64,000 nt of DNA from Stereocaulon alpinum (taxonomy: Eukaryota > Ascomycota > Lecanoromycetes > Lecanorales > Stereocaulaceae). This document shows positions 1 through 11,682 of the stretch, one piece after another. The translations under genes and the position numbers were made by a program. Below the pieces are notes generated by a model. The model was not told the origin of the DNA, ran no database searches, and saw only the letters and a list, made by a program, of their open reading frames with translations. Position 1 is the stretch's first letter. Every line of letters begins with the position of its first letter. The DNA lies in the NCBI GenBank assembly GCA_018257865.1, contig JAEUBA010000011.1, positions 310,001-374,000 on the forward strand, given 5' to 3'.

Positions 1-3000
1 ATAGGATAATCCTTACAAAGCGCTAGCCTTTCCGACTCTCTTTATGGACGTTTCATCAGCCATGGGTTGCTCGGTCTTTGATAATGGCGTTGAATCCAGG
101 TATCGACCGGTGTCAACAGACTGCTGTGAGCGTCATCCTTACATTAACGAACTAGCTTCAAGCGCTTGCGAGATCTAATGCTGCCTGCGGACAGTAGTCC
201 TCATCAGTTCAAGAGACCAAATCTATGCGGACACCAGTGCAGATGTGGAGCAGAGTCGATTGGATCATAGGAGAAAGAACATCGCACCCGCTACGACGAA
301 GTGAGTTTTCGCGAGGTGTACGGAGACTACAATGAACGCCTCCACCTAGACAGTCCCCGCAGTCTCAAATGAGTAAGCACAGTGGCATATCCATCTCGCA
401 TTCCTACTTCCTCGCCTCATCACGATGCTGTCAATATGCACCCTTCAAGCCAAGACCTTCCCGTCGGCACACTTCAATCTCGACTGCTCATTCATGTTCT
501 GAAATATCCCAAACATACTTCTGCCGCGTACTCTCCCAGTAAATGCCAAGCTATCCTATCCTACATCTTTCCAAGCAAAAGTTGAAATGATCAAATACAG
601 TGACGGGAAGTCTTCGGACTTCAATCTAATACGCGCATGATGAAATGATCAAGGCAGTACCATCAATACGTTCTTAACGGACTCACTATTCATCTTGCTG
701 ACACCGACCACGGAAGATGGATCCACACAAGACTTAGGGAATGTGGAGCCATTGCCTCATACGTCATCAATAAAGCTACCCAAGTCTTGCGACACGGTAT
801 GGATCATGCTTCCGCTGTCGGGCTCCATGCCTCGATTGAGACGCTTGGCGGTGGTGTAGTGAGCTCTTGGGATATGTTGGATCGCTTCCGAGGAGCTGGG
901 AGAGACGAAGGAGGAAGCTCCACCGTCAGCCTAAACATCGGCTGACACTTTGGATATTGTCAGAGCTGCACTGAATCAGGTCAATGGCCCAGTCAGCGCG
1001 CGTCTGCTTTATGCACGGAGACGCAGGCCGCTAGTTGATGGGTCCAGATTCGCTGTGGAGAGCTGCCAGGTACTTGTGTTGGTACTGGGTGCACCCATCG
1101 AGAAGCCTGGGATTGAAGCAATGCCAATAGCTTGGTGTCCTGGGTAGAGATACAATCCCAGGCGTCGACTGAAAAGAAAGATTGAATGCTCCGAAAACAT
1201 GCCTGGCAACACAACACCCAAACTCCGCCCCCATCATCTCAATTAAACCCCTCACACCACCTCCTCAAGCCACACCCTCCCTCTTTAGTATGCCCCACCA
1301 ACTGCGCGCCAAGAACCCGTATCATGATTCATGAATTCGCAAAACCAGCCGCTCCCTCATTCGCAACAAGAATGGCATGCAACCTCGTATGAACGTCAAT
1401 TAATCCATACACCCCATAAAAACTCTCGACGTCGCGCGCATTTGTTGGACAAGTATCAATGCCTCACCCAAAAACCCCATCACCATCAACAGAATGCGCT
1501 CCAAATCCCGAACAACAGACGAAAATATCCCTATCCCATCGACCGCTGAACACCTCGCTGCAGGGACTAATTTCTGGCTCCCTTAGGGTCGCAATATCTA
1601 CCAGATCCACTTAGAGTCGAGCCTTTAGTTCTACAAGTCTTGCTGAATAATCTGAACCTAAAAGAAACGAATCTCACCATAGTGTTGTATAACGGCAAAA
1701 TTTGATGTTCTTTACCAAGCAACGATGTTTTTGGTCAGCGGTCGATGGGATACCACTGATACTACTAGACTGAAGCAAACCACCACAATTCAAAGATTCG
1801 GGAATCCCATACTGGCTGTCTCCTTTCCATGGCTCAGGTGTTGAGAATGGTGGGTTAACATATACATTGCCAGTAGGGTGTCTCGGACTGGTGTATGTTG
1901 TTGAAGATGGATTGAGCGTTGTGTTCTTGGCAAACGCAGTCTAGGCTTATTCAGCTTTCAGCATTGGTACCTACAATGGAGTTCCCGTCATGGTCATCCT
2001 CATGCATGGCTGTTCGCTTGCATGATCGTTCTCATGCATGGCCAACCTCATGTAGGATTGCAACGGAGAGTTAAGAGCATACGTGCCTTCCAGTGCGTTG
2101 ACCACAGCTGCGTGACCAGTAATTCCAAATCTACTGATGTTGCGCGGATCTTTCGGCATATCTGCGTCAGCTGGCTAGTGCTCTTGGAAACTTTGCTGTC
2201 TACTCATCTTTGGTCCAGGTCTGAGAAGCATCATGTGAGTCGCTCTTCTTGCCAAAGGCCGCACCAGAGCCCGAAATCATAGTCTTGAATGCTCCCCGAT
2301 CCGCTCCCCCCGGAATGAAAGGAGATGTCCAATCATGGATGATTTCTCCACACCAAAACTTTGATGGGCAGCTGGATCATAGAGAGTAATTGGAATTTAC
2401 TGCCTTCTCGATAGAACACTGAAGCTTTTGCTTTGTGTTCTATGGGTCTCTCCTCCTATAGACCAACGTAAGAATTACTCTAGAAGTGCTTCTGCATGTA
2501 CAATCCTACAGCTGCCACTTGAAGATGTACCTCTGAGCTGGCGCATGTGATGAAGTGGTGATAGTAAAAGATGGCTAGAGTGTGGTCTCGTTCGATGGTC
2601 GACTGTTGGCACGCCTCGTTTATTGGCTGGGGTCAAGGCGGGCAAAGCGTACGCGATCGCAAGGATTGCTGCAAGATTTGTGATGAAGTGTGGAAACATT
2701 ATGTTGTTCGAGCGTTACAAAGATGTCACGATGGTAGACGGCAACAGGAGCAAATCTGATTACACCCGCTCCCTAAAGTGCATGTGGTAACGGTATATCG
2801 GAACGATCATCAAGGGACTAATAAATTTCCTTGAACGCAACCAGCACCTGGAAGAGAACGGCAGGGTATAATTCGTCATACCATATGCTGATGAAAGCGA
2901 GAAGCGTAGTTGGATGGCAAGGTATGATCCGCCGATTGCATGCCCACAGGCGCGGACTATGCGCAGCATTAGGAGCCTGGGATTAGCCTGATGTGATCTG

Positions 3001-3288
3001 GCCATCTGACCACAATTGAATCTGAGAGCACCGCTTCTGGAGAACGGGCTTCAATCAGTCAGCTTACATGTTACCACCATCCCGAATGTCCCCCCACAAT
3101 AGCTTCCAATGGTCCGCATAGTATTAGCAGCACGTAAGCGCATGCGTCTCATATCCGTTAATGCGGCTTAGAAAGCTGCAATGTAAGCTGTTGTTGCTAC
3201 ATACCACTGTAACTGCTTTCAGCAGCAGATGCCGTGTCCTTGGCAAATGTTCCAGATTCTTTCTACTCATGACTGAGTCATCGTAGGA
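1..3288. other. Gene-poor stretch at the left edge
   Basis: I see no convincing conserved gene here. All open frames are short, overlap on both strands and lack recognisable motifs. Small structures are present: a 9 bp perfect inverted repeat at 1106-1114 and 1154-1162 (CCTGGGATT/AATCCCAGG), and a repeated CTCATGCATGGC word near 1995 and 2033. The only coding candidate is the small secreted protein at 2475-2699, listed separately. The first 100 bases may be the end of something that starts outside the window, but nothing supports a name. Confidence 0.6.
2475..2699 (-). CDS. Candidate small secreted protein, 74 aa
   Basis: An open frame of 74 codons whose first 25 residues resemble a secretion signal: a short polar start, a hydrophobic run (LAAILAIAYAL) and a small-residue cleavage region (PALTPA). 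A KR pair follows that a Kex2-type protease could cut. The remainder is His, Arg and Ser rich with a single Cys, so it does not look like a disulphide-rich effector. No family is recognised and no TATA or intron support is seen. It may be a chance frame; only the signal-like start sets it apart from the surrounding short frames. Confidence 0.25.
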   Translation of the reverse strand: MFPHFITNLAAILAIAYALPALTPANKRGVPTVDHRTRPHSSHLLLSPLHHMRQLRGTSSSGSCRIVHAEALLE

Positions 3289-3297
3289 TTATAAAAG
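3289..3297 (+). promoter_or_regulatory. TATA box of the lysozyme-like gene
   Basis: TTATAAAAG lies about 130 bases before the proposed start at 3423. That suits a transcript beginning near 3320 with a leader of roughly 100 bases. A similarly good match was not noticed in the adjacent empty region. Confidence 0.55.
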
Positions 3298-3422
3298 AGA
3301 CGAATAGGTCGCTGTTCATAGATCTTCACACTCCATCTTCCAACAACAATCTAAGATATCTCCTAAGATCATAAGTTATTTGTACACAAGATACGTCGAG
3401 CGAGCTGCAGGAAAAATCAAAC

Positions 3423-4401
3423 ATGCTTTACACAAAAGTGAATATCTGCAAATCATTGACCGTCATCAAGCTGACGAGATCATAGTCCATGTTCGCGGCG
3501 TTGATGGCAGCAGTAGCTACCGCCATCCCTTACCCTCCTGAAGCTACATCTGCTGTGCCACCAGCTACCGGCACAGTGACCTTTGGCCACAAGGCGGGCA
3601 ACTTCCAGCCTAGCAAGACTGTACCGGCCAATGGCGTGCATGTGGACGCAACTGGTGGGCAGGTCAATGGAAACTTGGGGGTACACTCCATTAACAACCA
3701 GGACGGTAACGGGGCTGGCTCTGACAGCTACACCACGTATCACGGAGATGGTACCACTGGTCAGGGCTGGCCTGACGAAAGCAGCTGGGTCTCGTTTGAG
3801 GATATGTATGTGACCTTGTCATGATAACATGGCTCCACCAAGCTGACATCACATGAGGTTCAACAACAACAAAGCTATAATGTTCGGCTCCTGTAGTCAA
3901 TATGGCCAGCCCAACGATTCTGGGCCCGAGATCGGCGCCATCTATGACTCGATCCAACAAGTCGCTTCCGAAACTTTTGCTGACCACCGCTTCATCCTGG
4001 CAATCATGATTCAAGAGTCTGGAGGCTGTGTCCGCGTACCCACGTCAAATTATGGTGTTCGCAATCCCGGCCTTATGCAAGACCACAATGGAGACGCTAC
4101 ATGCAATAGTGATATCACTCACCAAGTCGATAATCCCTGTCCGACCTCTACCGTCACTCAAATGATCCGCGAGGGCGCAGCCGGCACAAATGACGGCGAT
4201 GGCCTTGCTCAGTGCATCAACCAATCCCAAGCCAGCGACGTTTCGGCATTCTATAAAGCGGCTCGAATCTACAACTCAGGGTCGATTGATCCTTCTGGTG
4301 CCCTTGAGAGCGGGATTGCAACACATTGCTACTCGTCCGACATTGCCAATCGTCTCACAGGCTGGGTACAAGCTCCGCATACATGCCCCTATGATGGGTG
4401 A
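3423..4401 (+). CDS. Secreted lysozyme-like (SLT-fold) protein
   Basis: Proposed exons are 3423-3437, 3486-3805 and 3858-4401, giving 292 aa. The 52 nt second intron is clear: GTATGT donor, GCTGAC branch, and phase restored exactly. The 48 nt first intron (GTGAAT donor, CTGAC branch) joins five residues, including a Lys, to the hydrophobic run FAALMAAVATA and makes a normal signal peptide. If it is not used, translation starts at ATG 3489. The mature protein has a Gly/Asn-rich linker, then a domain with IQESGG (Glu about 165) and GLMQ (about 183-186). This is the arrangement of transglycosylase SLT and goose-type lysozyme folds, where that Glu is the acid catalyst. Several Cys suggest an extracellular, disulphide-bonded enzyme. 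The likely substrate is a peptidoglycan or chitin-like glycan, but this is inferred. The 5' end is less sure than the domain call. Confidence 0.72.
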
Positions 4402-5224
4402 GGAAAGCGAAGGCTATTTCTGGGTGAGCTTCGAGGCCACTCGCCCAACGATGATGACCAATTCTGTTTGGTGGCCATATTCACGGTCTTTACTGCACTA
4501 GATGTTTGCGATCGCACACGCTGTATGCGCGTCTTGAATTTTGAGGTGAAGAAGACAAGACATAGTACTAGATCAATGTGAATGTTACCAGCTGTGGAGC
4601 TGACAATACACAATACCTGCGCCAAAGAGACGAACCAAGAAATGCATGTTACCCGCCTTTTGAGAACTTGCTAGACCTGTAGCTGATGTGTTAGATCGCT
4701 AATCAACCCCACTTTTGGAAGACGTGCGAAATGTGGCAGCACTTAGTGTGGTCGGGATCACAATCGTGACACGTCAAAGTAGATGGGTTTTCCCTTGAGG
4801 CATGACAAGACTATATCCACTGGAGGTACTGATCATGATTGGGAGAGACGGATTGATATCCTGGAGTGACGAATGATATGACCCACCCTGGGAATAGCAC
4901 AAATGCGTAGAGAAGGAGGAAGGAAGTTGCTGTGAATGCGTTACAAGTGCAGTGCCAAGCCTTCACTCGCCCCCCTTTAGGGAACTCAAGCCCAGCACGT
5001 CATCGCCAAACAAAGTTCAATTGTCTTCTGGGCGGGAGGCTCCCTATCTGAAGCTAGCGCCGTAAGCGAGCCCTTGAAGTCTAATCGGCATCTAATCTGG
5101 GGGTTTCTACTGTAGGTGCCTCCAGGGCAGCCTTGCTGGGACTCTTCGGGGGTGGTGTGAATTTCTTATAACATTCAGCCTGTTCAACTTCTTCACAGCA
5201 GGTGAAGATTCCGAGCCTGTAATG
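4402..5224. other. Intergenic region, nothing recognised
   Basis: 823 bases between the lysozyme-like gene and the C-terminal end of the broken dehydrogenase, whose 3' end faces this side. Only short overlapping frames are present, with no repeats, tRNA-like arms or conserved motif. It should hold the two convergent 3' ends. Confidence 0.6.
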
Positions 5225-6267
5225 CTACCGATCTCTTCCACACTTATCATAACATGCCACCCTCCGCCTGACCTCCATTATTAAGATCCGTCTAGTAATC
5301 AAACTCTCCCACTCCTCACAAACCGTCAACATATTCTCACAATTCCTCCTCACCGCCCCCAACGTATCCGTTCCCACAGTTAGCCTCGCCGAAATATCCT
5401 TCCCAGCCGCCATCCCCTCCGATTTCACGACATCAATAACTCTCTCAACCAGTCTTCTAGGGTCACCCGGCTGTCTCCATTTGTCGCCTCAACAAAACCT
5501 GCAATCGCTTTCTCTGTCTCTTCGTAGTCGGCTATGTGTGAGGGAGTGTTTTTGACGTTTTGATGGGAGAATACGCTGGTGCGGTAGTAGCCGGGTTCGA
5601 ACGTTATGCTGCGGATACCTAGGGGTTAATTTCTTATTGGAAACACTCGACCATTCCCGGAGGGGTAGTGAGTTAGACGGTGTGGCCTGTTCTGAAGGAC
5701 ACGGCAGAAGGGGATGGGGACCTTCTAACGCGAATTTCGTAGCACAGTAGGGGCTCGCTCCCACTTCACCACACCAACCACCAACAGAGCCTATGAAAGC
5801 AATAACACCCCCTTTCTTCTCGCGGAAATGTGGCAGCACAGCTCGCCTCATGGCCCATGCTCCGAAGAGATTAGTGTTGATCTACGCAATGAGCCTCTCA
5901 TAGCTCAAAGAGCCCCCAATGTCAGCCGATGGACTGCACACAACTCTCTCCTCTTCCGCAAGCATTATACCTAACACTCTCAACGAGCCCACCCTCCACA
6001 TACCCCGCATTATTCACCAACACATCCAGCCCTCCATATGTCCCAATTGCTTCTTGCAATTTCGCATCGAGTTCGGCTTGCGGAGCAGTAATGTCGAGAT
6101 CTAAGGTCCGCGGCGCCAGCTTCTTTGAAGGATTGAAGACGCGAATTGCCGTTTCGAGCGGTAGCAATGACGCGGTCGCCGCGGGCTAGGAGGGCGGGGA
6201 TGAAGTGGGAGCCGAGACCGGATGTGTAGCCTGTTATTAGCTAGGTGAGTTGGGGCGTTGTGTGCGT
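5225..6267 (-). pseudogene. Broken short-chain dehydrogenase/reductase
   Basis: In order on the minus strand: the cofactor loop LITGYTSGLG (near 6240-6211), ARGDRVIATAR, LDLDITAP, DVLVNNAG, INTNLFGA, the active-site YCATK (Tyr and Lys present), TFEPGYYRT and a C-terminal tail ending at 5225. This is a classical SDR of about 280 aa. It cannot be read through. A TAG sits at 6243-6241 where the family has Trp just before LITG. A second TAG sits at 5884-5882 just before INTNLF. Frame changes are needed near 6112, between about 5700 and 5640, and near 5475. No in-frame ATG is visible. One intron remains (GTATAA donor near 5968, CTGAC branch, acceptor near 5900). Both stops fit CpA-to-TpA change, a RIP-like signature, though the indels do not. 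Sequencing error cannot be excluded for single frame changes. Confidence 0.7.
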
Positions 6268-6795
6268 GAGGGAGAGGATGGGAGGAGAAAGTAGATGGTG
6301 AGAGTTGAGGAAGGCTTGTTCTTGAAGCAGGAAGAGGGTTACGGGCGGTTAGGAGCGGTGGGTGAAGTTCAGTACGCAGGTGAACCGAAGATTTGTGAAG
6401 CGATTTACTTTCTTGGATACGAGGAAGGATCGTGAAGGATTCGGTGGCTCCGTAGCTCGTGCTGGGCCCGTCGGATCGTATGCCTGTCTGCGTGCCCACA
6501 CACGATCATCAGTGTTCCCATCGCTACGAAACGTCAATGTAAGGGCGTAACTTCTAGGACCTATACTCGCGATGGAATGGTAGATTGTCTTCGATACAAG
6601 GTTATTTCTTCGATCAATGACTCATGGGTTTCTGAGAACAGGAGGCCAGCGTTATGAACGAATTGATGGTGAATCATATATACATTTTGCCAAATCTATG
6701 CACTTTAGCAATCTCACTTATTTACCAAAATGATACGCGATGCTCAATATTCATTACTCGGAGAACAACCTTCTCATACCCCTCCCACCTTCGGT
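6268..6795. other. Intergenic region downstream of niiA
   Basis: 528 bases containing the degenerate 5' side of the broken dehydrogenase and the 3' flank of niiA. AT-rich words near 6660-6730 may serve niiA 3' end formation. No gene or repeat is seen. Confidence 0.5.
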
Positions 6796-9700
6796 TTACC
6801 AGTCAATCCCGCCATTGCCACCAGCTGTAATCCCCTGTGCAGCCCTCACCTCACCAGCACCTTCCTTGAAATGGCTGTCCTGGAACGGCTTCCTTCCCTT
6901 CATACCCTTGAGTTTCTCGTCCAATTTGCCGAATTGCCCGCTAGTCTCGTCTTTCTTCACTTTCCACTTGCTAGTGCCTAGTCTTGCATCCAATTCATCG
7001 ATGGGCGGGAGCTTGAGATAGACCCATCCATCTTCCCGCTCTTCAACTGGGAAGACAGCGATATTGACCTCGGCATCATTACTGCACTTACCCGCATCGT
7101 CCCCGTTAAGCGTGAAGTTTCTCTTGTGGAAGGGACACGATACCCAGAGCTTGTCTGTTTTGGCGTCATCGCCCAGCAGACCTTCTGAGAGGGCGAAGGT
7201 GCGTTTGTGGGGGCACATTTGTTGCGAAGCGTACCATTTCCCTTTGATCTTGAAGACGGCGAGTTGGGTGTCGCCGCGCTTGACGTTCTTAGAGCTGCCC
7301 GTGGGTGTGTCGACAAAGTGTTTCGCTTCGATGATCGGCTGCCATATCAAATTCGACCATTTGGTACCACGGAAGTCTTCGGTAACTGATTCTTGAGGCC
7401 AATAAGCGGGATGTTGTTGGCCGCGCACATCAATGGGCTCGACGACAGAGAGGGTTTCTTCTGTGTTTCCAAATTGCTTGAAGTGGCTACGGCGGGTGGG
7501 GTCATTGATTGCTTCGGTCCATTCGCAAAAGAAGGTGCCGACGAGCTCGTTCATCTGCTTTTCGAGCTCCGCTGCTATGCCGAGTTTGTTCTCGAGGACT
7601 ACTTCGCGGAGGTATTTGATGCCGCCGGGTAGTTGCTCGATCCAGCGTGCTGTTCGTTGGAGCTTGTCTGCTGTGCGGATGTAGAACATTAGATAACGGT
7701 CAAGGATGGGGATGACGTCGTCGGGTGGTACGTCTTTAGCAAGCAATTCGCTGTGCCTAGGATTTGCGCCGCCATTGCCGCCAACGAAGACATTGAAGCC
7801 CTTCTCGGTGGCAATGAGACCGAAGTCCTTGTTCTGTGCTTCAGCACATTCGCGGACGCAGCCGGAGACACCACCTTTCAGTTTGTGCGGGGAACGGATG
7901 GACTTGTAGCGTTCTTCGAGGCGGACGGCCATGCCTACGCTGTCGCCGATACCAAAACGGCACCAAGTCGTGCCGACGCAAGATTTTACTGTTCGCAGGG
8001 ACTTAGCATACGCATGCCCGGATTCCATGCCTGCGTCTACGAGCGCGGTCCAGATGTCGATAAGATCTTCTTTCTTAGCGCCGAACATGTCGATGCGTTG
8101 ACCGCCAGTGATTTTGCAGTAGAGGTTGTATTTCTTGGCTACAGTGCCAATAACGATGAGCTTCTCGGGTGTGATTTCTCCAGCTGCCACTCTCGGAATA
8201 ACGGAGAAAGTGCCATTGCGTTGGATATTGCCTAGGAATCTGTCGTTGGTATCTTGGAGGCCGTGTAATGGTTTGTCCATTACGTGCTTGTTGTAAAGAG
8301 ATGCGAGAATGGACCCCAATGCAGGTTTGCAGGCTTCGCAGCCCAGAGAGCTTGGATCCTTTCCACATTCTTTCATAATTTCTGGAAACGACTTTAACTT
8401 CTTGACGTAGACGATGTTGAAGAGATCGGCTCGCGAATATGCGAAATGGGGACACAGGTGGTTGAGCACTTCACTTCCCTGCGCTTTCATCTCTGCATTG
8501 AAGATGGTCTGAATCAAAGGCATACAGCCACCACAGCCCGTGCCAGCCTTGGTGCAGGATTTGACATCTCCAATGCTCTTACAGGTTCCATCCTTGACAG
8601 TCTTTGCGATATCTCCTTTCGTGACATTGTGACACGAGCAGACCTGCGTGTCATCTGCCAAATCATTTGCATCGTCTTCACCATCCTTTGCAGCTCCCAG
8701 TATGAATTGACTAGGTGGTACTTCTAAGGCAGTTTGGTTCTTTACCATCGGTACCAACTTGACGTAGTCTTTAGTGTCACCAATCATCATACCGCCTAAT
8801 AAGTGTTTCCCATCCAATGTAAAAAGGTACTTTTTGTACACAGCCTGGAACGGATCTTTGTAAGTTAAAGCTTTCACTGGCGGCGGCGGCGGGCCATCAG
8901 TGATGTTCTTCACCCGCTCTTCTGCTCCACCGTTGACCTCCTTCTTGGCTCCATGTCTCTTGACTGGTAGCTCCTTAGGCCCGTCCCGGTCAGCGAAAAA
9001 GTCCCCGAAACTGGCAACTTCCACGCCGAGTAATTTCAACTTGGTACTCAGGTCGGGCCTCTTGAACTTTCTCGGAGCATGGACTTTTGCTTGTGTCATG
9101 TTGAAGGCGAGGACTTCCGCCATCTCGATGCCCGGCGCGATCAGTCCAAAGGTCTGACTCTCCCAGCTGGCACACTCCCCAATCGCATAAACACTGTCTT
9201 CGCTGGTCTTGAGACTTGGGTCAACAACGATACCTCCGCCTCTGTCTGCACACTTGATTCCACATCGTCTGGCAAGCTCATCTCGAGCTTTGATGCCAAT
9301 CCCGAACATAAGGCATTTGCAATCCATCCTTTCCCCATCTTCGAATTGTACCCCTTTGACGGCATTGTCTTCATCCACTTCGATCTTGCCAACTCGTTTG
9401 CTGAGGAGCACGTCCAGTCCTAGTTTAGATACGAGATCTACTACCATACTGCCAGCATCGCTGTCCAATTGCCGGCTAAGCACCCATCGATTGCGCTCAA
9501 TAAGTTTGACCTGGCCAAAGCTTTCGAGGTCCATCATTGCCTTTGCTGCTTCTAGCCCGAGGAGACCTCCACCTACCACAGCACCCGTGCTGCCTTTGCA
9601 AGTCTCCGAGTACCTTATAAGCTTCTCTAGGTCTTCGATGGTGCGGTACACGAAGACGCCTTTTGCGTCATGGCCAGGTGTGTGTCGTGGGAGAAGCGCG

Positions 9701-10282
9701 TCAGAGCCGGTAGCGAGGACGAGGATATCGTACGGGACCGTCTCGCCTGTAGAAGTGGAGACAAGTTTGTCTTTGGGATGTATGTCTGTGACCGTGGTAT
9801 TGAGATGATAATTGAGGGATCCTTCAGGCAGTCCGGAGTACTGCATGATATTCATCATCAGTCCACCATCCGGAGGCTTGAGTACAAGCGTCTCGACATA
9901 CCCATTCCTTTGGATTTAGATACAGATTCTCAGCTTTTCGATGCTGGAAGAAGCTCGTCAACCCGACTCGATTGTATGCCAAATGCGCTTCTTCTCCAAT
10001 AACGACTACATCATATTCCCTTCTCTTTGCATCCATCTTAAGGAGCTTTTCACTGTTCAGAGCAGGTATCAGCACTTGCTACAACTTGTGAAGACAGGTA
10101 GCGAATAGAAGTGGCGGTCAAACATACATGAATGCAATGCCCACCATGCCGAGCCCTACGACGACGACCTTCGCTCTTTGTCCTTTGGGCCTTGGATATT
10201 GTGTCCCATTCTCTTCTGGATCGTGACCATTGACGGGTACTCTGCCTGCCTGCATGCCAGGCGAAGAATCTGCCCAAGACAT
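6796..10282 (-). CDS. niiA: Assimilatory NAD(P)H nitrite reductase
   Basis: Exons 10282-10128, 10052-9902 and 9840-6796 encode 1116 aa. Introns are 75 and 61 nt with GTATGT donors. The enzyme reduces nitrite to ammonium with six electrons in the cytosol, the second step of nitrate assimilation. Domains in order: an FAD site with GLGMVG at 43-48; an NAD(P) site with GGGLLGLE near 192; a BFD-like [2Fe-2S] domain with Cys 503, 505, 538 and 541; the ferredoxin-like half domains with the siroheme/[4Fe-4S] cysteines C-x5-C (723, 729) and C-x3-C (763, 767); and a C-terminal Rieske-type [2Fe-2S] site with CPH (978-980) and CPFH (1004-1007). Length and order match fungal NiiA/NIT-6. It is divergent from niaD across a shared promoter and is probably nitrate-induced and nitrogen-repressed. 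All cofactor ligands are intact. The last exon is unusually long compared with the intron-rich Aspergillus gene. Confidence 0.97.
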
Positions 10283-11682
10283 GTTGAGGGTCGTGAGGCA
10301 AGTGACTAGGTGAGGGTGGAAGTACGGTGAGTAATGCTACAATCAGCGTCCCAGTATACGATGTCGTACAGCTAAGCAGACACCATGTGAAATATAGACA
10401 GCATAATCATAATAGGAAATCGAAGAAACACGAATGAAATTTCATTCGAAGAGGTCCATAGAGGCAAGAAAACAGACTAGGAGATGCATCAGGCATTGAG
10501 TGCCCCTGGACCTCTCTGGATGCAGCCCCCACCAGAGCCCCGCGGGGAAAGCCACATGCCTGATGAGCTTGATGAGCGGTAACTTATCTTGCTGCATGTT
10601 GAGGCTCTTGGCTACATAGTACCTTATGGCCCTTTGGGAATTGGGAGAGACACAACTGATGGGCTTCTCCTCGGGCCCGTTGCATATCATTGCACATCGT
10701 GGTTGGTGTGCCCCCACTATGGCTGAATGCGGTGTGTGAAAGATAAGAGGTGTGCATTTGATACGCGGTAGAGATAGAGCTGGGAGCGCTAGTCTATCAA
10801 CGGCTAGTTCCCGAATCACGAAATCTCTAGGGACTCCTCCTCGTCCTCTTCGTCTTTGGTGCGACTTCAACATCGGACCACGACAGCTAGTTATTTTGCT
10901 TTTTGGGGCCCACTGGACCAAAATAAACGGTAGCAGGCTGCTTGCATCGATGGTGGCAATCCATTAGACTTCTCACTCCCGGAGATGGCGAGTAAAGTGG
11001 AGTTCCACGGATTTCCTCTACGGTTCGCCCCCTGGCAAGAGCTCCTTACTGAAGCACGTGAATTTGTCAAGGCTTCTTACATGAACGGCCGTGGCCGCGA
11101 CAGGCACCAATGTCCCGGATAGATCTTGCGGGCTTTGGTTGCAGTGCCGTCAGATCTTCAGCACTACGTGTTCCGCAAATGGCTCCGGCAGTGCTCAGGT
11201 TTGGCTTCTCTTCCACTGGTTTCAAGCAAAGTTGCCTCCGGGTAATAGGGACAGACCGCTTATCAAACACGCTAACCGATAAGGATTGAAATGGGGAATG
11301 TACGTCCGTCTGACACTTGCCTCTTGGCTTACAGAAAGGCCGATGCAAGTTGGAATATTACGGGAAATCTGACAACGTTGACGTACTTCCGCGGGGAACT
11401 GTTCAGCCACAGTTCACAAATATGGTTTGGCATTGTCTGACCAATTCATTGGGTACGAGCCTCGCTTGAATCCATTGTGCGAACTTAGTACCACGAGGAT
11501 CCTGATTTAATCTCCGCCCTGTTGACATATCATTGGCTTCATACTTACGGAGCATGTGCTGCCTTGTGAAACAGGGCAGGCGAACTACGTGAATACGTTT
11601 TGACACCTGTTACTGACCATACGTACATATCGTTTCATGACCACGTCTCCATACTTTCCATGTATATATAAATTTGTTACGC
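10283..11682. promoter_or_regulatory. Divergent niiA-niaD promoter with GATA sites
   Basis: 1400 bases separate the two start codons. Six matches to the AreA/NIT2 GATA-factor consensus HGATAR are visible: 10584-10589 (reverse), 10741-10746, 10772-10777, 10794-10799 (reverse), 11260-11265 (reverse) and 11277-11282. They form a niiA-side group and a niaD-side pair. A TATATATAAAT run at 11662-11672 lies almost against the first niaD ATG. If it is the TATA box, initiation would have to use a later ATG, so its role is unclear. I found no exact match to the Aspergillus NirA consensus CTCCGHGG. The nearest is TTCCGCGG near 11387, one mismatch. No gene is seen in the interval. Confidence 0.7.

Noticed and set aside
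9209..9808. 199-codon plus-strand open frame inside niiA
   Set aside because: Antisense shadow of a strongly supported coding exon; Ser/Arg-rich composition expected from reversed codons.
10442..10921. 159-codon minus-strand frame in the nitrate promoter
   Set aside because: No motif, no conservation expected in this regulatory region, and a plus-strand frame of similar quality overlaps it.
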